Below, piece by piece: positions 49,461 through 60,634 of a stretch of 64,000 nt of DNA. A model generated the notes under the pieces. It was given only the letters and a program-made list of their open reading frames with translations, was not told the DNA's origin and ran no database searches. Source of the stretch: Pseudomaricurvus alkylphenolicus. Its GTDB lineage: Bacteria; Pseudomonadota; Gammaproteobacteria; Pseudomonadales; Cellvibrionaceae. A program made the translations under genes and the position numbers. Where the stretch lies: NCBI RefSeq assembly GCF_011683955.1, contig NZ_JAAQPI010000011.1:62001-126000 (forward strand), read 5' to 3'. Every line of letters begins with the position of its first letter. The stretch's first letter is position 1.

Positions 49461-50234
49461 TTAGTAGACCTCCAGGTCGTAGTCGATAATGATCGGCAGG
49501 TGGCTGGAAAAGTGTTTGGTCTTGTAGGTGGTGGCGTACTCCACGCGGTTGGCCAGGGTCTCTGAAACAACCTGATAATCCGTACGCCAGCCGTCCCCTT
49601 CACCGATAATGCCACTGGGCCAGTGGGTGTATTCGTCCTTGTCGGTGTTGCCGAGCCGGAAAGCATCCGCGTAGCCCACCTGATTGAACAGCTGGTCCAT
49701 CCACTGCTGTTCGTGGGGTAAAAAGCCTGAGACGCTGTCGTTATCCTGCCAGTTCTGCACATCGCCGCGCCTGTGAGCCATTGCCCAATTGCCGCAGAAG
49801 ATAAACTCGCGACGCTTGCGGGTAATCTTATGCAGGTGTGCCTGCATATCGTCGAAGAACTGGATTTTGACTTCCTGGGATTCCATTTCCGAGCTGGCGG
49901 TGGGCGCCAGCAGTGAGCCAATACTGATCTGTTCGAAGTCCGCCTGCAGGTAGCGCCCTTCCATATCGACACCGCTGCTGAAGCCGAGACCAAAAATAAG
50001 GGCCTTGGGTTGCAGGCGTGTATAGATGGCAACGCCGTTGTAGTGCTTCTCGCCGGAGTCAAAAAAGTAGGCGAAATAGCCGTCCAGCTGAAACGGATCG
50101 CCGTCCAGCTCGTACTCCAATGCCCTTAGATCCTGTAGGCAGATAATGTCTGCGTCCTGGTCGGCCAGCCACTCATATAAACCTCGCTGAGCCGCTTGAT
50201 GTATACCGTCCACACAAAGACTGATGATTCGCAT
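49461..50234 (-). CDS. crc: Crc-like catabolite repression control protein (exonuclease III fold, inactive)
   Basis: A protein of 257 residues starting MRIISLCVDGIHQAAQRGL, with ADIICLQDLRALEYELD, QLDGYFAYFFD and LQPKALIFGLGF matching Pseudomonas Crc. It has the exonuclease III fold, but the catalytic positions are changed: N7 is C, the LQE Glu is Asp, the GDxN motif reads GNWA and SDH reads SSH. This loss of nuclease residues is characteristic of Crc, which works with Hfq to repress translation of catabolic genes. AAGGGG precedes the ATG. Divergent from pyrE, as in Pseudomonas. Confidence 0.9.
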   Translation of the reverse strand: MRIISLCVDGIHQAAQRGLYEWLADQDADIICLQDLRALEYELDGDPFQLDGYFAYFFDSGEKHYNGVAIYTRLQPKALIFGLGFSSGVDMEGRYLQADFEQISIGSLLAPTASSEMESQEVKIQFFDDMQAHLHKITRKRREFIFCGNWAMAHRRGDVQNWQDNDSVSGFLPHEQQWMDQLFNQVGYADAFRLGNTDKDEYTHWPSGIIGEGDGWRTDYQVVSETLANRVEYATTYKTKHFSSHLPIIIDYDLEVY

Positions 50235-50496
50235 GATAGCCCCTTGATAACAGGCTGCGTATGATACCCGAGCTTTCGTTATTTTTGTTAACTCTAATTG
50301 TCAAACAGGGGATTTATCTGTCTGATAATACGAGGATTTATTTAAACTAGATCATTTTTAACCCATTGTCACCGAACAATTGCTGCAGCAGTGTGACAGG
50401 GTGGGGGGCGGCTGTGTATCATAGCGCCCTGATCCCGGGGCTCATCATCGAGTCCAAATTAATGCCCACTATCACCGGAATGCACGAGATTTGAGC

Positions 50497-51138
50497 ATGC
50501 AGCAGTATCAGCGCGACTTTATTCAACTGGCCATTGACCACCAAGCCCTCTGTTTTGGGCAATTTACCCTTAAGTCCGGTCGTACCAGCCCCTATTTCTT
50601 TAATGCAGGCAAATTTCAGACCGGTGTGGCACTTGCCGCTCTTGGCCGTTTCTATGCTGATGCCCTGGTTAACTCAGGGGTTGAGTTTGATGTTGTTTTT
50701 GGCCCGGCCTACAAGGGCATTCCCCTGGCAGCGACCACGTCGGTTGCGTTGGCGGACCAACACGGTCGGGACCTGCCCTATTGTTTCAACCGCAAAGAGG
50801 CCAAGGATCATGGTGAGGGCGGCAGCCTGGTGGGCGCTCCGCTGAAGGGTAAAATCCTGATTGTGGACGACGTTATCACTGCGGGAACGGCAGTTCGCGA
50901 GGTTATGTCCATAATTAAGGCTGAGGGAGCGGAACCGGCTGCCGTACTGATCGGTCTCAATCGTCAGGAGAAGGGCCAGGGTGAGCTGTCGGCGATTCAG
51001 GAAGTTGAGAGGGATTATGGCATTCCGGTGGTCAGTATTGTGAATCTGGAAGACATCATCACCTTCTTGCAGGAGCAGGGTGATCCTCAACAAATGGTCG
51101 AGAAAATTCGCGAATACCGCCAAACTTATGGGGTTTGA
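50497..51138 (+). CDS. pyrE: orotate phosphoribosyltransferase
   Basis: A protein of 213 residues that makes OMP from orotate and PRPP in pyrimidine synthesis. The PRPP loop [16 protein letters not shown] is intact, as are [16 protein letters not shown] and [12 protein letters not shown]. The ATG at 50497 is chosen over a TTG two codons upstream. Divergent from crc, as in Pseudomonas. Confidence 0.96.
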   Translation: MQQYQRDFIQLAIDHQALCFGQFTLKSGRTSPYFFNAGKFQTGVALAALGRFYADALVNSGVEFDVVFGPAYKGIPLAATTSVALADQHGRDLPYCFNRKEAKDHGEGGSLVGAPLKGKILIVDDVITAGTAVREVMSIIKAEGAEPAAVLIGLNRQEKGQGELSAIQEVERDYGIPVVSIVNLEDIITFLQEQGDPQQMVEKIREYRQTYGV

Positions 51139-51227
51139 GGCTCCGGGTGACAGCGTCCAACTGTTCAGGTGCGGTTCACGGCCAGCATCTACACTTGAGG
51201 TTAGACAATAGGCAGCAAAGACCGAGT

Positions 51228-51866
51228 ATGGACAAAAAACACACAGCTAGCGGACGAAAGATGTCAACTGCTCTGAGGACAGGGTGGCTCGTTGGTATCC
51301 TGTGTTTTTCTCTGGCCGAAGCGGCGACCGCCCGTAACTTTTACCGCTATGTTAATGACCAGGGAGTCAAGGTCATAAATCACCAGATTCCGCCGGAGTA
51401 TGCTCAAAGAGGCTATGAAATTGTGACCGCCCGTGGCGAGGTACTCAAGGTGGTTCCTCCGGCGCCCTCGCCTGAAGAAGCTGCCAAAATGGAGCGGCAG
51501 ATGATGCGAGAAGAGGAGCTGGCTAAGTGGGATGCCGAGCTCAAGCGGCGCTACAGTAGCGTCTCCGATATCGAAGCGGCCAAGCAGCGTAAGCTGGTGC
51601 AGGTAAACAGCAATATTTCCATCCTCAGAAGCAACATTCGTACAATCAAGGCTCAGATCTCGGAACAGCATGCCCGGGCGGCTAACAGCGAACGTCTGGG
51701 CCGGGAAGTCCCCAAAATGGTATTGGATACCCTTGCGGGGCTGGAGAAGGAGCTGAAACTCACTGAAGAGCAAGTCGCTCAGCGCGAGCAGCAGTATCAG
51801 GAAATTGTCCAGAAATTTGAACGGGACAAGGACCGTTTTCGCATTATCCGCCCCGGCCGCAATTAA
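51228..51866 (+). CDS. exported DUF4124-type coiled-coil protein
   Basis: A protein of about 212 residues (start ATG 51228; an ATG at 51261 is also possible). A signal sequence (GWLVGILCFSLAEAATA) is followed by NFYRYVNDQGVKVINHQIPPEYAQRGY, the DUF4124 pattern, and then a long charged coiled coil (about residues 85-205: EEAAKMERQMMREEELAKWD, KLTEEQVAQREQQYQEI). Function unknown; probably a periplasmic scaffold. It lies between pyrE and the convergent RND pair. Confidence 0.8.
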   Translation: MDKKHTASGRKMSTALRTGWLVGILCFSLAEAATARNFYRYVNDQGVKVINHQIPPEYAQRGYEIVTARGEVLKVVPPAPSPEEAAKMERQMMREEELAKWDAELKRRYSSVSDIEAAKQRKLVQVNSNISILRSNIRTIKAQISEQHARAANSERLGREVPKMVLDTLAGLEKELKLTEEQVAQREQQYQEIVQKFERDKDRFRIIRPGRN

Positions 51867-51875
51867 GTCACGACG

Positions 51876-54800
51876 TTAGGCTTGTTCAAATTCCAGGGGC
51901 CCACGATCCACGCGGGTGCCCGCCAAACGGGCTTTCGCCCGCTCACCTAACAGGTATAACCCCGGCACCAGTATCAGGGTGACGGTGGTGGCAAACAGTA
52001 CCCCGAAAGACAATGAGATCACCATAGGAATCAGAAAGCGGGCCTGGGTGCTGGTTTCAGCCATAATTGGCACCAGGCCGATAAAAGTGGTGACTGACGT
52101 CAGGACGATGGGACGGAATCGATCGCGCCCGGCCTGTACCACTGCTGCAAACACTTCCATCCCCTGATGACGAAGCTGGTTGATTCTATCGAGCAGCACC
52201 AGATTATCGTTTACCACCACACCGGCGCAGGCAAAGAAACCGAGCATCGACATCATGCTGACCTCGCGCCCCATCAGAATGTGTCCAATAACCGCCCCCA
52301 TAAAACCAAAGGGGATGGCGGTCAAAATCAGCAGCGGCTGCCAGTAAGAGCGAAACGCCACCGCCATCAGACCGTAAATCACCAACAGGGCAAAACCGAA
52401 GTTCCGCAGCGCCGAGGTCATAAAGTCGCTTTCGCTTTCCATGTCGCCACCGACGGTTATCTGCAGCCCGGGAAAGCGTTGTTGCCATTGTGGAAGATTG
52501 TTCTCCAGAATTTCGCCCACAATCGCACCGGGGTCTGTGCGGCCGATTTCCACCTCTGAGGTGACGGTGATCGCCCGCTTGCGGTCGACACGGGTAATTT
52601 TGCTGTAGCCAGGCACGAAGCGAATTTCAGCTACGCTTTCCAGAGGGATTTCGCGGCCGTCGGAGGTACGTATTCGCATTTCTCCCAGTTGTTCGATGTC
52701 TTTGCGTTCATCACGGGTGTAGCGCACCATGACTTTGACATCTTCTTTGCCTCTGGGAATGCGCTGGGCTTCTTCGCCATAAAATCCCTGCCTTACTTGC
52801 CTGGCGATATCGGCAAGTCCCAGACCCAGAGTTTCCGCGTGGGGTTTGAGCGATAATTCGATCTCGGTTCGTGCGGCTGTCAGTGAGTCGCGCACATCGT
52901 AGACTCCCGGATAGCGAGCCAGGGCTTGCTTGGTTTCCTCGACGGCCTGGGCCAGCAGCTCTTCATCCTCCAGCGTGATTCGAAGATTAATGGCTTCACT
53001 GATTTCATTGATGGTGGCGTCCTGTTTATAGGTCTCCGCTTCATGAATCGGCCCCACCAGTTGCGCCCAGCGTTTGACCAGTGCATCTGCGCTGACGTTG
53101 TGTTCGGATTTGTCATTCAGTGAGACCGAGACCAGTGCGTTGTTTTCCCAGGCCCACGATTGCACATTGTGGAGTAATCCGCGGTGATCACCGTCGAACA
53201 GCGGATCCTGTTTCAGGTCTTCGATGCCCTGTTCCAGGCGCTCAATGATAGATGACTGCACGCTGAAGTGGGTACCTTCCGGAACCGTGACTTTAATTTG
53301 CACAAAGTCCGAAGGAACAACGGGCATAAACGTTTTTTGCAACCAGCCGCCGCTGAATACCGCCGCCGACAAGCCAAATGCCACCACAAAAACCGCAACG
53401 GTGGAGCCATTGTTACGCAACATGCTCAGCAATCTCGGACGATAGGATTGGTCGGCAAACTGATCAAGGCCATCGGCCAGTTTCTGGCGCCATGTCGCGA
53501 GACGAATCATGGCCGGACTGCGGGGCGGTTTTTCCGGTTTCAGGTGCGAGAGGTGCGAGGGCAAAATCAGCAGTGATTCAATCAAAGAAAAGGCCAGTGC
53601 CAAAATTACAACCACAGGAATTCCGTAACTGATATCTCCCATAGCGCCGGGCACCGCCAGTATCGGGGCAAAGAAAATCATGGTGCTGATGACGGCGAAC
53701 ATCACCGGTTTGCTGACTAGCTTGGCACCGCTGGCCGCTGCTGCCGGGCCTTTTAACCCGGCTTGCTGCCGGGTATACACGCTCTCGCCGACGATAATGG
53801 CGTCATCCACAACAATGCCGAGCACCAACAGGAAGGCAAACATGGAGATCATGTTGAGACTGACACCAAACAGGGGCAGCATCCACAGGGCTCCCATAAA
53901 AGCGACGGCAATGCCGACGCAGACCCAGGCGGCCAGGGCCGGGCGCAGGAACAGCATCAGCACCACAAACACCAGAGCCAGGCCGGAGAGCGAATTCTTC
54001 AGCAGCAGATTCATGCGGCCTTCAAACAATACCGACCAGTCCTGCCAGACACTCATGGTTATGCCCGGTGGCAGTGTCGGGTTTGTTTTTTCGATATAGT
54101 CACGAACCGTGGCGGCGGTGTTAAGAATGTCCGGATCTTGTGTGCTCTTCACTTCCAGAAACACGGCCGGCTTGCCATTAAGCCGGGCAATAATATCGTA
54201 TTCCGCAAACCGGTCTTCAACACTGGCAATGTCACCCAGCAACAGCTGCGCGCCGTCGGCACGGCTGTCGACCACAATGCGTTCAAAGTCCACTGCCTGA
54301 TAGGCCTGACCACGGGTCTGCAGTTGAATATCGCCGCCTTCGGATTTGATGGTGCCAGCGGGCAAATTCAACGATGACTGACGAACCGCATTGACCACCT
54401 GCTCAAAGCTGAGGTTGTAGTGGCGCAGCCCCTGTTCGGACACCTCTACCGACATCTCGTCCGGGCGGGTTGCGTTGAGTTGCACAATCGAGACGCCCGG
54501 TAATAACGAAATCTCATCGCGAACCCGTTCGCCGGTGGCCTTAAGTGCGGCCTCATCCACATCGCCATATAAGCCAATGCTCATTACCTGGCTTTCAAAT
54601 AACAGCTCTGTGATTACCGGGCGCTCGGCGTCCGAGGGAAAGGTGGAAATGGCATCCACGCGCGACTTAACGTTATTGAGCAGGCGTTGGGAGTCGTAGC
54701 CGTTAATGGCTTCGACGGTAACCTGACCAAAACCCAGTTGTGAGGATGAGTTGATTTCCTCAATCCCTTCGAGATCAGCGATCGCCTCTTCAATACGTTT

Positions 54801-54995
54801 GACGATCTGTTCTTCGACCTCTTTGGGGCCGGCACCGGGGTAGGGCATTTGAACCTGGATAAAATTGGTTTGCACACCCGGGAACACTTCCTTGTTGAGA
54901 CTGGCCAGGTTAGCCAGTCCGCCCAATAGAATGACCGCCATCAGCAGGTTGGCGGCAATGGGGTTCTCCACGAACCATTGCACCAGCCGGTTCAT
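51876..54995 (-). CDS. RND-family efflux permease (inner-membrane pump)
   Basis: A protein of 1039 residues with the twelve-helix, two-large-loop AcrB layout. The start is IAANLLMAVILLGG; LGIVVDDAIIVGESVYTRQQ holds the proton-relay aspartates of helix 4, and MSMLGFFACAGVVVNDNLVLLDRINQLR matches helix 10. It exports hydrophobic compounds in exchange for protons with the membrane-fusion protein encoded just upstream (four-base overlap). No outer-membrane channel gene is adjacent, so a TolC-like protein is probably encoded elsewhere. Confidence 0.92.
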   Translation of the reverse strand: MNRLVQWFVENPIAANLLMAVILLGGLANLASLNKEVFPGVQTNFIQVQMPYPGAGPKEVEEQIVKRIEEAIADLEGIEEINSSSQLGFGQVTVEAINGYDSQRLLNNVKSRVDAISTFPSDAERPVITELLFESQVMSIGLYGDVDEAALKATGERVRDEISLLPGVSIVQLNATRPDEMSVEVSEQGLRHYNLSFEQVVNAVRQSSLNLPAGTIKSEGGDIQLQTRGQAYQAVDFERIVVDSRADGAQLLLGDIASVEDRFAEYDIIARLNGKPAVFLEVKSTQDPDILNTAATVRDYIEKTNPTLPPGITMSVWQDWSVLFEGRMNLLLKNSLSGLALVFVVLMLFLRPALAAWVCVGIAVAFMGALWMLPLFGVSLNMISMFAFLLVLGIVVDDAIIVGESVYTRQQAGLKGPAAAASGAKLVSKPVMFAVISTMIFFAPILAVPGAMGDISYGIPVVVILALAFSLIESLLILPSHLSHLKPEKPPRSPAMIRLATWRQKLADGLDQFADQSYRPRLLSMLRNNGSTVAVFVVAFGLSAAVFSGGWLQKTFMPVVPSDFVQIKVTVPEGTHFSVQSSIIERLEQGIEDLKQDPLFDGDHRGLLHNVQSWAWENNALVSVSLNDKSEHNVSADALVKRWAQLVGPIHEAETYKQDATINEISEAINLRITLEDEELLAQAVEETKQALARYPGVYDVRDSLTAARTEIELSLKPHAETLGLGLADIARQVRQGFYGEEAQRIPRGKEDVKVMVRYTRDERKDIEQLGEMRIRTSDGREIPLESVAEIRFVPGYSKITRVDRKRAITVTSEVEIGRTDPGAIVGEILENNLPQWQQRFPGLQITVGGDMESESDFMTSALRNFGFALLVIYGLMAVAFRSYWQPLLILTAIPFGFMGAVIGHILMGREVSMMSMLGFFACAGVVVNDNLVLLDRINQLRHQGMEVFAAVVQAGRDRFRPIVLTSVTTFIGLVPIMAETSTQARFLIPMVISLSFGVLFATTVTLILVPGLYLLGERAKARLAGTRVDRGPLEFEQA

Positions 54996-56176
54996 GAGCC
55001 GGCCACCATTTCTTTAAGCGTGGTGGGGGTGACTACAACCCCCTCGTGCAGGTAGCTTTGCATACCCACGACGATGGCTTCGCCGGCCTTGATGTTACCG
55101 CTGATCCAGGCCTGGCCACCTTCGGTATGCAGCAGGGTGATCTGTTTTTCCCGCACCCGGTTATGCTTGTCGAGCGTATAGATATGGTTACGTTTAAACA
55201 GGGCTTCTTTGGGCACAGTGACCACCTGCTGCAGCTCTTTGCCGCGAATCTGGGCATCTACAAACAGACCGACGATCAGGGGTGGTTTACCACTCTCAGA
55301 GCCACCGCTGAAAGGGGCGGAGATTTCAGCCACGGCGTAATAAAGCCGGGAGCGGGTGTCGATACTGGCATCGGTGCGGGTGATATGCCCCTGCCAATGG
55401 TGTCGTTTGCCACCGATAACGCCGCTAATGGTGACAAGCGGGCCGACTTTTTGGGTTTGACTCTGGAATCCCAAAGGCAGATCCACCAGCGCCGCCTGGC
55501 GGTCGGTCAGTGGCAGGCGGATCTCCGCGACACTGGTGTCATAGACACTGGCGACACGGGCACCGGGGGTGACGTACTGGCCCAAATTAACCAGGGTTTC
55601 GCGAATACGGCCATCAAAGGGGATGGTGACACGGGTGCGTTCCAGATCGAGCTTGGCTTTGTCCCGGTCAGCCCGGGCCGATTGCAGCTGGGCTTCGGCT
55701 GCCGCCAGTTGGGGTTTGCGTAGAAACAGGGCGTTGGCGTCGGTATTGCCGAGGTCGCGCCATTCGCGTTTGGCCTGGCGGGCGCGGCCACGCTCTGTTG
55801 CCAGCAATTGTTCGGCGTCTGCCACGCGTGCTTCAGCGCGGATCAGGGCCAGTTTGTAATCGCGCGGATCAATGGTGACCAGTGGATCTTCAGCGAGCAC
55901 AAAGGCGCCATCCACAAAGCGATCATTTACGGCCGTGACGCGACCACTGACTTCGGCAACCAGATCAATTTCCCGCCGCGGGGCGACCGTCCCTTGGGAG
56001 CTGACCGTCAGAGTCTGAGGGCCTGGTGCCGCGATTATTACGTTTACCTTAGGAGGCGCGGGCGCTGGGACAGGTGCCGGTTTGGGTGCGGGTTTCAGTG
56101 TTGCCACGGCCGCGATCAGTATACCTCCAAGTGCGAGAATGAGTAGGGGTTTCGGCAGGCGGGAAGCAACGCTCAC
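54992..56176 (-). CDS. RND efflux membrane-fusion protein
   Basis: A protein of 394 residues from GTG 56176, with AAGGATGG eight bases upstream (the frame reaches 56239). An N-terminal anchor (LLILALGGILIAAVATLKP) and a proline/alanine stretch (PAPKPAPVPAPAP) precede a lipoyl-like and beta-barrel region (VTVSSQGTVAPRREIDLVAEVSG; ...TRVTIPFDGRIRETLVNLGQYVTPG). It links the pump to an outer-membrane channel. Its stop overlaps the pump start by four bases. Confidence 0.88.
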   Translation of the reverse strand: MSVASRLPKPLLILALGGILIAAVATLKPAPKPAPVPAPAPPKVNVIIAAPGPQTLTVSSQGTVAPRREIDLVAEVSGRVTAVNDRFVDGAFVLAEDPLVTIDPRDYKLALIRAEARVADAEQLLATERGRARQAKREWRDLGNTDANALFLRKPQLAAAEAQLQSARADRDKAKLDLERTRVTIPFDGRIRETLVNLGQYVTPGARVASVYDTSVAEIRLPLTDRQAALVDLPLGFQSQTQKVGPLVTISGVIGGKRHHWQGHITRTDASIDTRSRLYYAVAEISAPFSGGSESGKPPLIVGLFVDAQIRGKELQQVVTVPKEALFKRNHIYTLDKHNRVREKQITLLHTEGGQAWISGNIKAGEAIVVGMQSYLHEGVVVTPTTLKEMVAGS

Positions 56177-56494
56177 GGGTCCATCCTTTTGGCAACAGTT
56201 TGGCACAATTGCAGGCAGTTTAGCCGCCGATTCCCACACATGTCGTGGGTCTTTACTGAACTTTTCTTCTCCCAGCTCAGCCTAGCTCCAAGGTGCCTGG
56301 CCCGAGAGGGGGCTTATTCGAGAATTCGCCGCTGAAGGCCCGCCTTTGCCACTCTGTGGGCGACCATCAGGCAGCCACAAAACCTACACAAAAACAAGGC
56401 TGTCGAGTCGGGTCCGATTTCCGCATAATGGCGACCTGCCGCTGCCCCGGAGGGCATACCGGCCGAGATAACACCGACGAAAGAGTTGTCCTAT

Positions 56495-58888
56495 ATGAAG
56501 AGTATTTCCGCTCGTATCGCTGAAGAGCTCAGCGCCCAGGAGCGTCAGGTCGACGCCGCAATTACCCTGCTGGATGAAGGCGCGACCGTTCCATTTATCG
56601 CCCGCTACCGTAAAGAAGTTACCGGTGGCCTGGATGACACCCAAATGCGTACGCTGGAAGAGCGACTGCGCTACCTGCGAGAGCTGGAAGATCGCCGCGG
56701 CGCGATCCTCAAGAGTATCGAAGAGCAAGGCAAACTGACCCCGGAACTGGAAGCGGATATCAACAGCGCCGATACCAAAAATCGTCTGGAAGACTTGTAT
56801 CTGCCCTACAAACCCAAGCGCCGTACCAAAGGCCAGATCGCCAAAGAGGCGGGTCTGGAGCCTCTGGCCGATGCGCTCCTGGCGGACCACGACTTGGCAC
56901 CGGAAGCGGAAGCGATCAAATACATTGTGGGCGGTGAGTTAAACGATGGCAGCGAAGAAGCCAACAAAATCACCGACATCAAAGCCGCTCTGGATGGCGC
57001 CAAGTACATTCTGATGGAGCGATTCAGTGAGAACGCTGAACTGCTGGGCCGTCTGCGCGATTTCCTGAAAAACGAGGGCGTGGTTTCGGCGCGGGTCATG
57101 GAAGGCAAGCAAGACGAGGCGGCCAAATTCCAGGATTATTTTGAGCACGATGAACCCCTGGCCGGTATTCCCTCCCACCGTGCACTGGCCATTTTCCGGG
57201 GCCGCAATGAAGGCTTCCTGAGTGTGTCCATCACTGTCGGTGATGAGGACGAACAGCAGACCGGTCACCCTTGCGAAGCGATGATTGCGGATCACTGGGA
57301 GTGTAAGGACCAGGGCCGGGCCGCGGATAAATGGCTGGGTGAAGTGGTGCGCTGGACCTGGCGGGTAAAACTGCTGACGCATTTGGAAACCGACCTGCTG
57401 GGTGAAATTCGTGAGCGCGCTGAAGAAGAGGCTATCAAGGTCTTCGCCAGCAATCTCAAAGATCTGCTGTTGGCGGCACCCGCTGGCCAGAAAGCCACCA
57501 TCGGGCTCGATCCTGGTTTGCGTACCGGTGTTAAGGTGGCGGTTGTGGATGCCACTGGCAAGGTGTTGGACCACGGTGCCATTTTCCCGAATCCGCCCCA
57601 GAACAAAGTGCGTGAGGCGGAAATGGTACTGGCGGCGATGTGCAAGAAGCACGATGTGGGTTTAATCGCTATTGGCAACGGTACCGCCTCGCGCGAGACC
57701 GACAAGTTTGTCGGTGATGTACTTAAGGACCACAAAGATATCAAAGCCCAAAAGGTCATGGTGAACGAAGCCGGGGCTTCCGTGTATTCGGCGTCCGAGT
57801 TTGCGGCGCGTGAATTTCCGGACCTGGACGTGACCATCCGGGGGGCGATCTCCATTGCTCGCCGCCTCCAGGATCCCTTGGCCGAACTGGTTAAGATCGA
57901 TCCCAAATCCATCGGGGTGGGTCAGTATCAGCACGACGTTTCCCAGACTCAATTGGCACGCTCATTGGACGCGGTGGTGGAAGACTGTGTAAACGCGGTG
58001 GGGGTGGAGCTCAATACAGCTTCAGCGCCACTGCTGGCGGCCGTGTCCGGTCTTAACCAGACCATCGCCAACAATATCGTTGATTTTCGCGACCAGAACG
58101 GCGCTTTCAAAAATCGCGACCAGCTCAAGCAGGTTACCCGCCTGGGCGCCAAAACCTTTGAACAGGCGGCGGGGTTCCTGCGGGTGGCCGGTGGAGACAA
58201 TCCGTTGGATGCTTCTGCGGTGCACCCGGAATCCTATTCGGTGGTGGAGAAAATCGCCGCCAAAAACGATCGCCCCATCAGTAACCTGATGGGTGACTCC
58301 GGCTTTCTGCGCGCTCTTAAGCCTGCCGACTACACCGATGAGAAGTTTGGTGTACCGACGGTCACCGACATTATCAGCGAACTGGATAAACCGGGCCGAG
58401 ACCCCCGCCCAGAGTTCAAGACGGCTCAGTTCCAGGAAGGCGTTGAGAAAATCTCTGATCTGGTGGAAGGCATGATTCTTGAGGGCACCGTCACCAACGT
58501 CACCAATTTTGGTGCCTTTGTGGATGTCGGTGTACACCAGGATGGTCTGGTTCACATCTCGGCGTTGTCCAACACCTTTGTTAAAGACCCTCGCGATGTG
58601 GTCAAGGCCGGCGACATCGTCAAGGTCAAGGTGATGGAAGTGGATGTGCCGCGCAAGCGTATCGGTCTGTCCATGCGCCTGGACGACACCCCGGGTGAAA
58701 AGACTTCCTTGGGTGGCGGTGGTGAGCGCCGTGGCGGTCGCCGTGGTAACCAGGGTGGCGGGCAGCGCAGCTTCGGTGACAAAAACCGTGGCGGCAGCGG
58801 TGGTGGCAAGCCTGCCGAAGGCACCATGGCGGCCCTGTTTGCTCAAGCCAGTAAAAAGTCCAACAAGAACAAAAAAGGCCGTTTCTAA
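56495..58888 (+). CDS. tex: Tex-type transcription accessory protein
   Basis: A protein of 797 residues from ATG 56495 (a TTG three codons earlier is possible). It has the Tex N-terminal domain ([17 protein letters not shown]), a YqgF-like nuclease fold ([18 protein letters not shown]), helix-hairpin-helix, and an S1 RNA-binding domain ([26 protein letters not shown]). A Gly/Arg-rich tail ([20 protein letters not shown]) is unusually long. Binds nucleic acids and influences transcription or translation. Convergent with the symporter gene. Confidence 0.94.
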   Translation: MKSISARIAEELSAQERQVDAAITLLDEGATVPFIARYRKEVTGGLDDTQMRTLEERLRYLRELEDRRGAILKSIEEQGKLTPELEADINSADTKNRLEDLYLPYKPKRRTKGQIAKEAGLEPLADALLADHDLAPEAEAIKYIVGGELNDGSEEANKITDIKAALDGAKYILMERFSENAELLGRLRDFLKNEGVVSARVMEGKQDEAAKFQDYFEHDEPLAGIPSHRALAIFRGRNEGFLSVSITVGDEDEQQTGHPCEAMIADHWECKDQGRAADKWLGEVVRWTWRVKLLTHLETDLLGEIRERAEEEAIKVFASNLKDLLLAAPAGQKATIGLDPGLRTGVKVAVVDATGKVLDHGAIFPNPPQNKVREAEMVLAAMCKKHDVGLIAIGNGTASRETDKFVGDVLKDHKDIKAQKVMVNEAGASVYSASEFAAREFPDLDVTIRGAISIARRLQDPLAELVKIDPKSIGVGQYQHDVSQTQLARSLDAVVEDCVNAVGVELNTASAPLLAAVSGLNQTIANNIVDFRDQNGAFKNRDQLKQVTRLGAKTFEQAAGFLRVAGGDNPLDASAVHPESYSVVEKIAAKNDRPISNLMGDSGFLRALKPADYTDEKFGVPTVTDIISELDKPGRDPRPEFKTAQFQEGVEKISDLVEGMILEGTVTNVTNFGAFVDVGVHQDGLVHISALSNTFVKDPRDVVKAGDIVKVKVMEVDVPRKRIGLSMRLDDTPGEKTSLGGGGERRGGRRGNQGGGQRSFGDKNRGGSGGGKPAEGTMAALFAQASKKSNKNKKGRF

Positions 58889-58914
58889 GCCGGGTTGCGA
58901 GCCGGGGTGGAGCT

Positions 58915-60474
58915 TTACGATGCCGCCCCGGATACTTCAGCCCGCTGCCTCTCTCGATAGTTCACAATGTCGCCACTGCGGATGCGTTGCAGATAACGGT
59001 TAACTTCCCGTTTTACCTCCGGGGCAAACAGGTACATGCCCAGCACGTTGGGTACGGCAATCAAAAACACAATGGCGTCCGAGAATTCCAATACCGACGT
59101 CAGGTTGGCCATGCATCCGAACATGATAAACAGGCAAAACACGCCCTTGAACAGATTCTGTGTCAGGGGTGCTTCTCCAAAAAGGTAAGTCCAGCCCTTA
59201 AGTCCATAGTAAGACCAGGAAACCGAGGTCGAAAAGGCAAACAACAGTGCGGCGATGGCCAGCGGGTAGGGTGCCCAGCTGATGTGGTGGGCAAAGGTGG
59301 CGGATGTCAGCGCGATACCTTCCAGGCCGGAGTCCATCAATCCGTTGGGATAAGCTGTGGTAACGATCACCAGAGCGGTAATGGTGCAAATGACAACGGT
59401 GTCGATAAAAGGCTCCAACAGCGCCACGATTCCCTCCGATGCCGGTTCGTCGGTTTGCACCGCCGAGTGTGCGATGGAGGCGGAGCCAATGCCGGCTTCG
59501 TTGGAGAATACTGCTCGCTGGAATCCCACAATCATCGCACCCACCATACCACCGGCCGCGCCTTCTGCGGTAAAGGCGCCCGCTACAATCATGCCGACGG
59601 CGGCCGGAAGGTGTTCTGCACTCATGCCAATAATCACCAGAGCGGACATCAGGTACAACACGGCCATAAATGGAACGACCTTGGCGGCCACTTTGGCAAT
59701 AGAACGTATGCCGCCGAGGATGACGGCGGCCACCACCAATGCCAGGGCCAAACCGAACAACCAGCCCTTATCGGCAAAAAAACTGTTCTCGTTGCCGGTA
59801 ATGGTTACCAGCTGTGAATAGGCCTGGTTGGACTGGAACATATTGCCGATGCCAAGGCAGCCGATGACCAGTGCCAGGGCGTAAAAGCCACCTAACGTCT
59901 TGCCCAGCCGGGGCATTCTGCGTCTGGCCAGAAATGCCTCCAGATAATACATAGGGCCACCGGACACTGAACCATCCGGGTTTTGGCGTCGATATTTAAC
60001 CCCGAGCGTACACTCCACCAGCTTGGCGGACATGCCCAAAAATCCAGCCACGATCAGCCAAAACGCAGCGCCCGGTCCGCCCAGACCGATAGCGACGGCA
60101 ACACCGCCGATATTGCCAATCCCAACGGTCCCTGACACCGCCGTCGCTACGGCCTGGAAATGGGTGATTTCGCCGGGGTGGTCCGGGTTGTGATAATCCC
60201 CTCGGACCAGGCGCAGGGCCAGACCAAATCCCCGCAAATTGATAAAACCCAGATAGAGAGTGAAAAACAGCGCCGCCGTCGCCAGCCACAGTACGATGAT
60301 CGGTACTTCCTGGCCAAACAGTGTGAGCGGGTAGAACACAACCGCAGATAAGGCGGACGCCAGAGGCTGTACCCAGCGGTCAAAGGTATCGTCGATACCG
60401 GCGGCTTTGGCGGGCAGGGCCTGCAGAAACATAATCAGCGTCAGTGTCACTGCACTGGGCCTGGGGATGCTCAT
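58915..60474 (-). CDS. AGCS-family sodium:amino-acid symporter
   Basis: A protein of 519 residues with about ten membrane helices and the AGCS pattern (AVSGTVGIGNIGGVAVAIGLGGPGA, GGPMYYLEAFLARR, FSNEAGIGSASIAHSA). An N-terminal segment (TLIMFLQALPAKAAG) may be a signal or a first helix. These carriers take up alanine or glycine with sodium. Divergent from the SafE-like exporter and dehydrogenase genes, so its substrate may be taurine or a related amino acid instead; this is inference. Confidence 0.88.
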   Translation of the reverse strand: MSIPRPSAVTLTLIMFLQALPAKAAGIDDTFDRWVQPLASALSAVVFYPLTLFGQEVPIIVLWLATAALFFTLYLGFINLRGFGLALRLVRGDYHNPDHPGEITHFQAVATAVSGTVGIGNIGGVAVAIGLGGPGAAFWLIVAGFLGMSAKLVECTLGVKYRRQNPDGSVSGGPMYYLEAFLARRRMPRLGKTLGGFYALALVIGCLGIGNMFQSNQAYSQLVTITGNENSFFADKGWLFGLALALVVAAVILGGIRSIAKVAAKVVPFMAVLYLMSALVIIGMSAEHLPAAVGMIVAGAFTAEGAAGGMVGAMIVGFQRAVFSNEAGIGSASIAHSAVQTDEPASEGIVALLEPFIDTVVICTITALVIVTTAYPNGLMDSGLEGIALTSATFAHHISWAPYPLAIAALLFAFSTSVSWSYYGLKGWTYLFGEAPLTQNLFKGVFCLFIMFGCMANLTSVLEFSDAIVFLIAVPNVLGMYLFAPEVKREVNRYLQRIRSGDIVNYRERQRAEVSGAAS

Positions 60475-60634
60475 GCTCGGGTGTCCTTTGGCTATGCTTT
60501 GTTTAACCGTACCCCAAGCCCGTTTGCGGCAGAAGACCAGTTGCGGCTTTTCTTGCAGACCAGCACCTGGTCTGCCCGAATGTGCCTGGCTGGATCTAGG
60601 TCAAATCACTTGGCAGGCACTACAGTCAGCCTCT

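Noticed and set aside
60591-60604. TGGATCTAGGTCAA resembling an FNR box before the SafE-like gene
   Set aside because: One mismatch in a key position and only 37 bp from the ATG by centre, so class II spacing would place the start inside the coding region.
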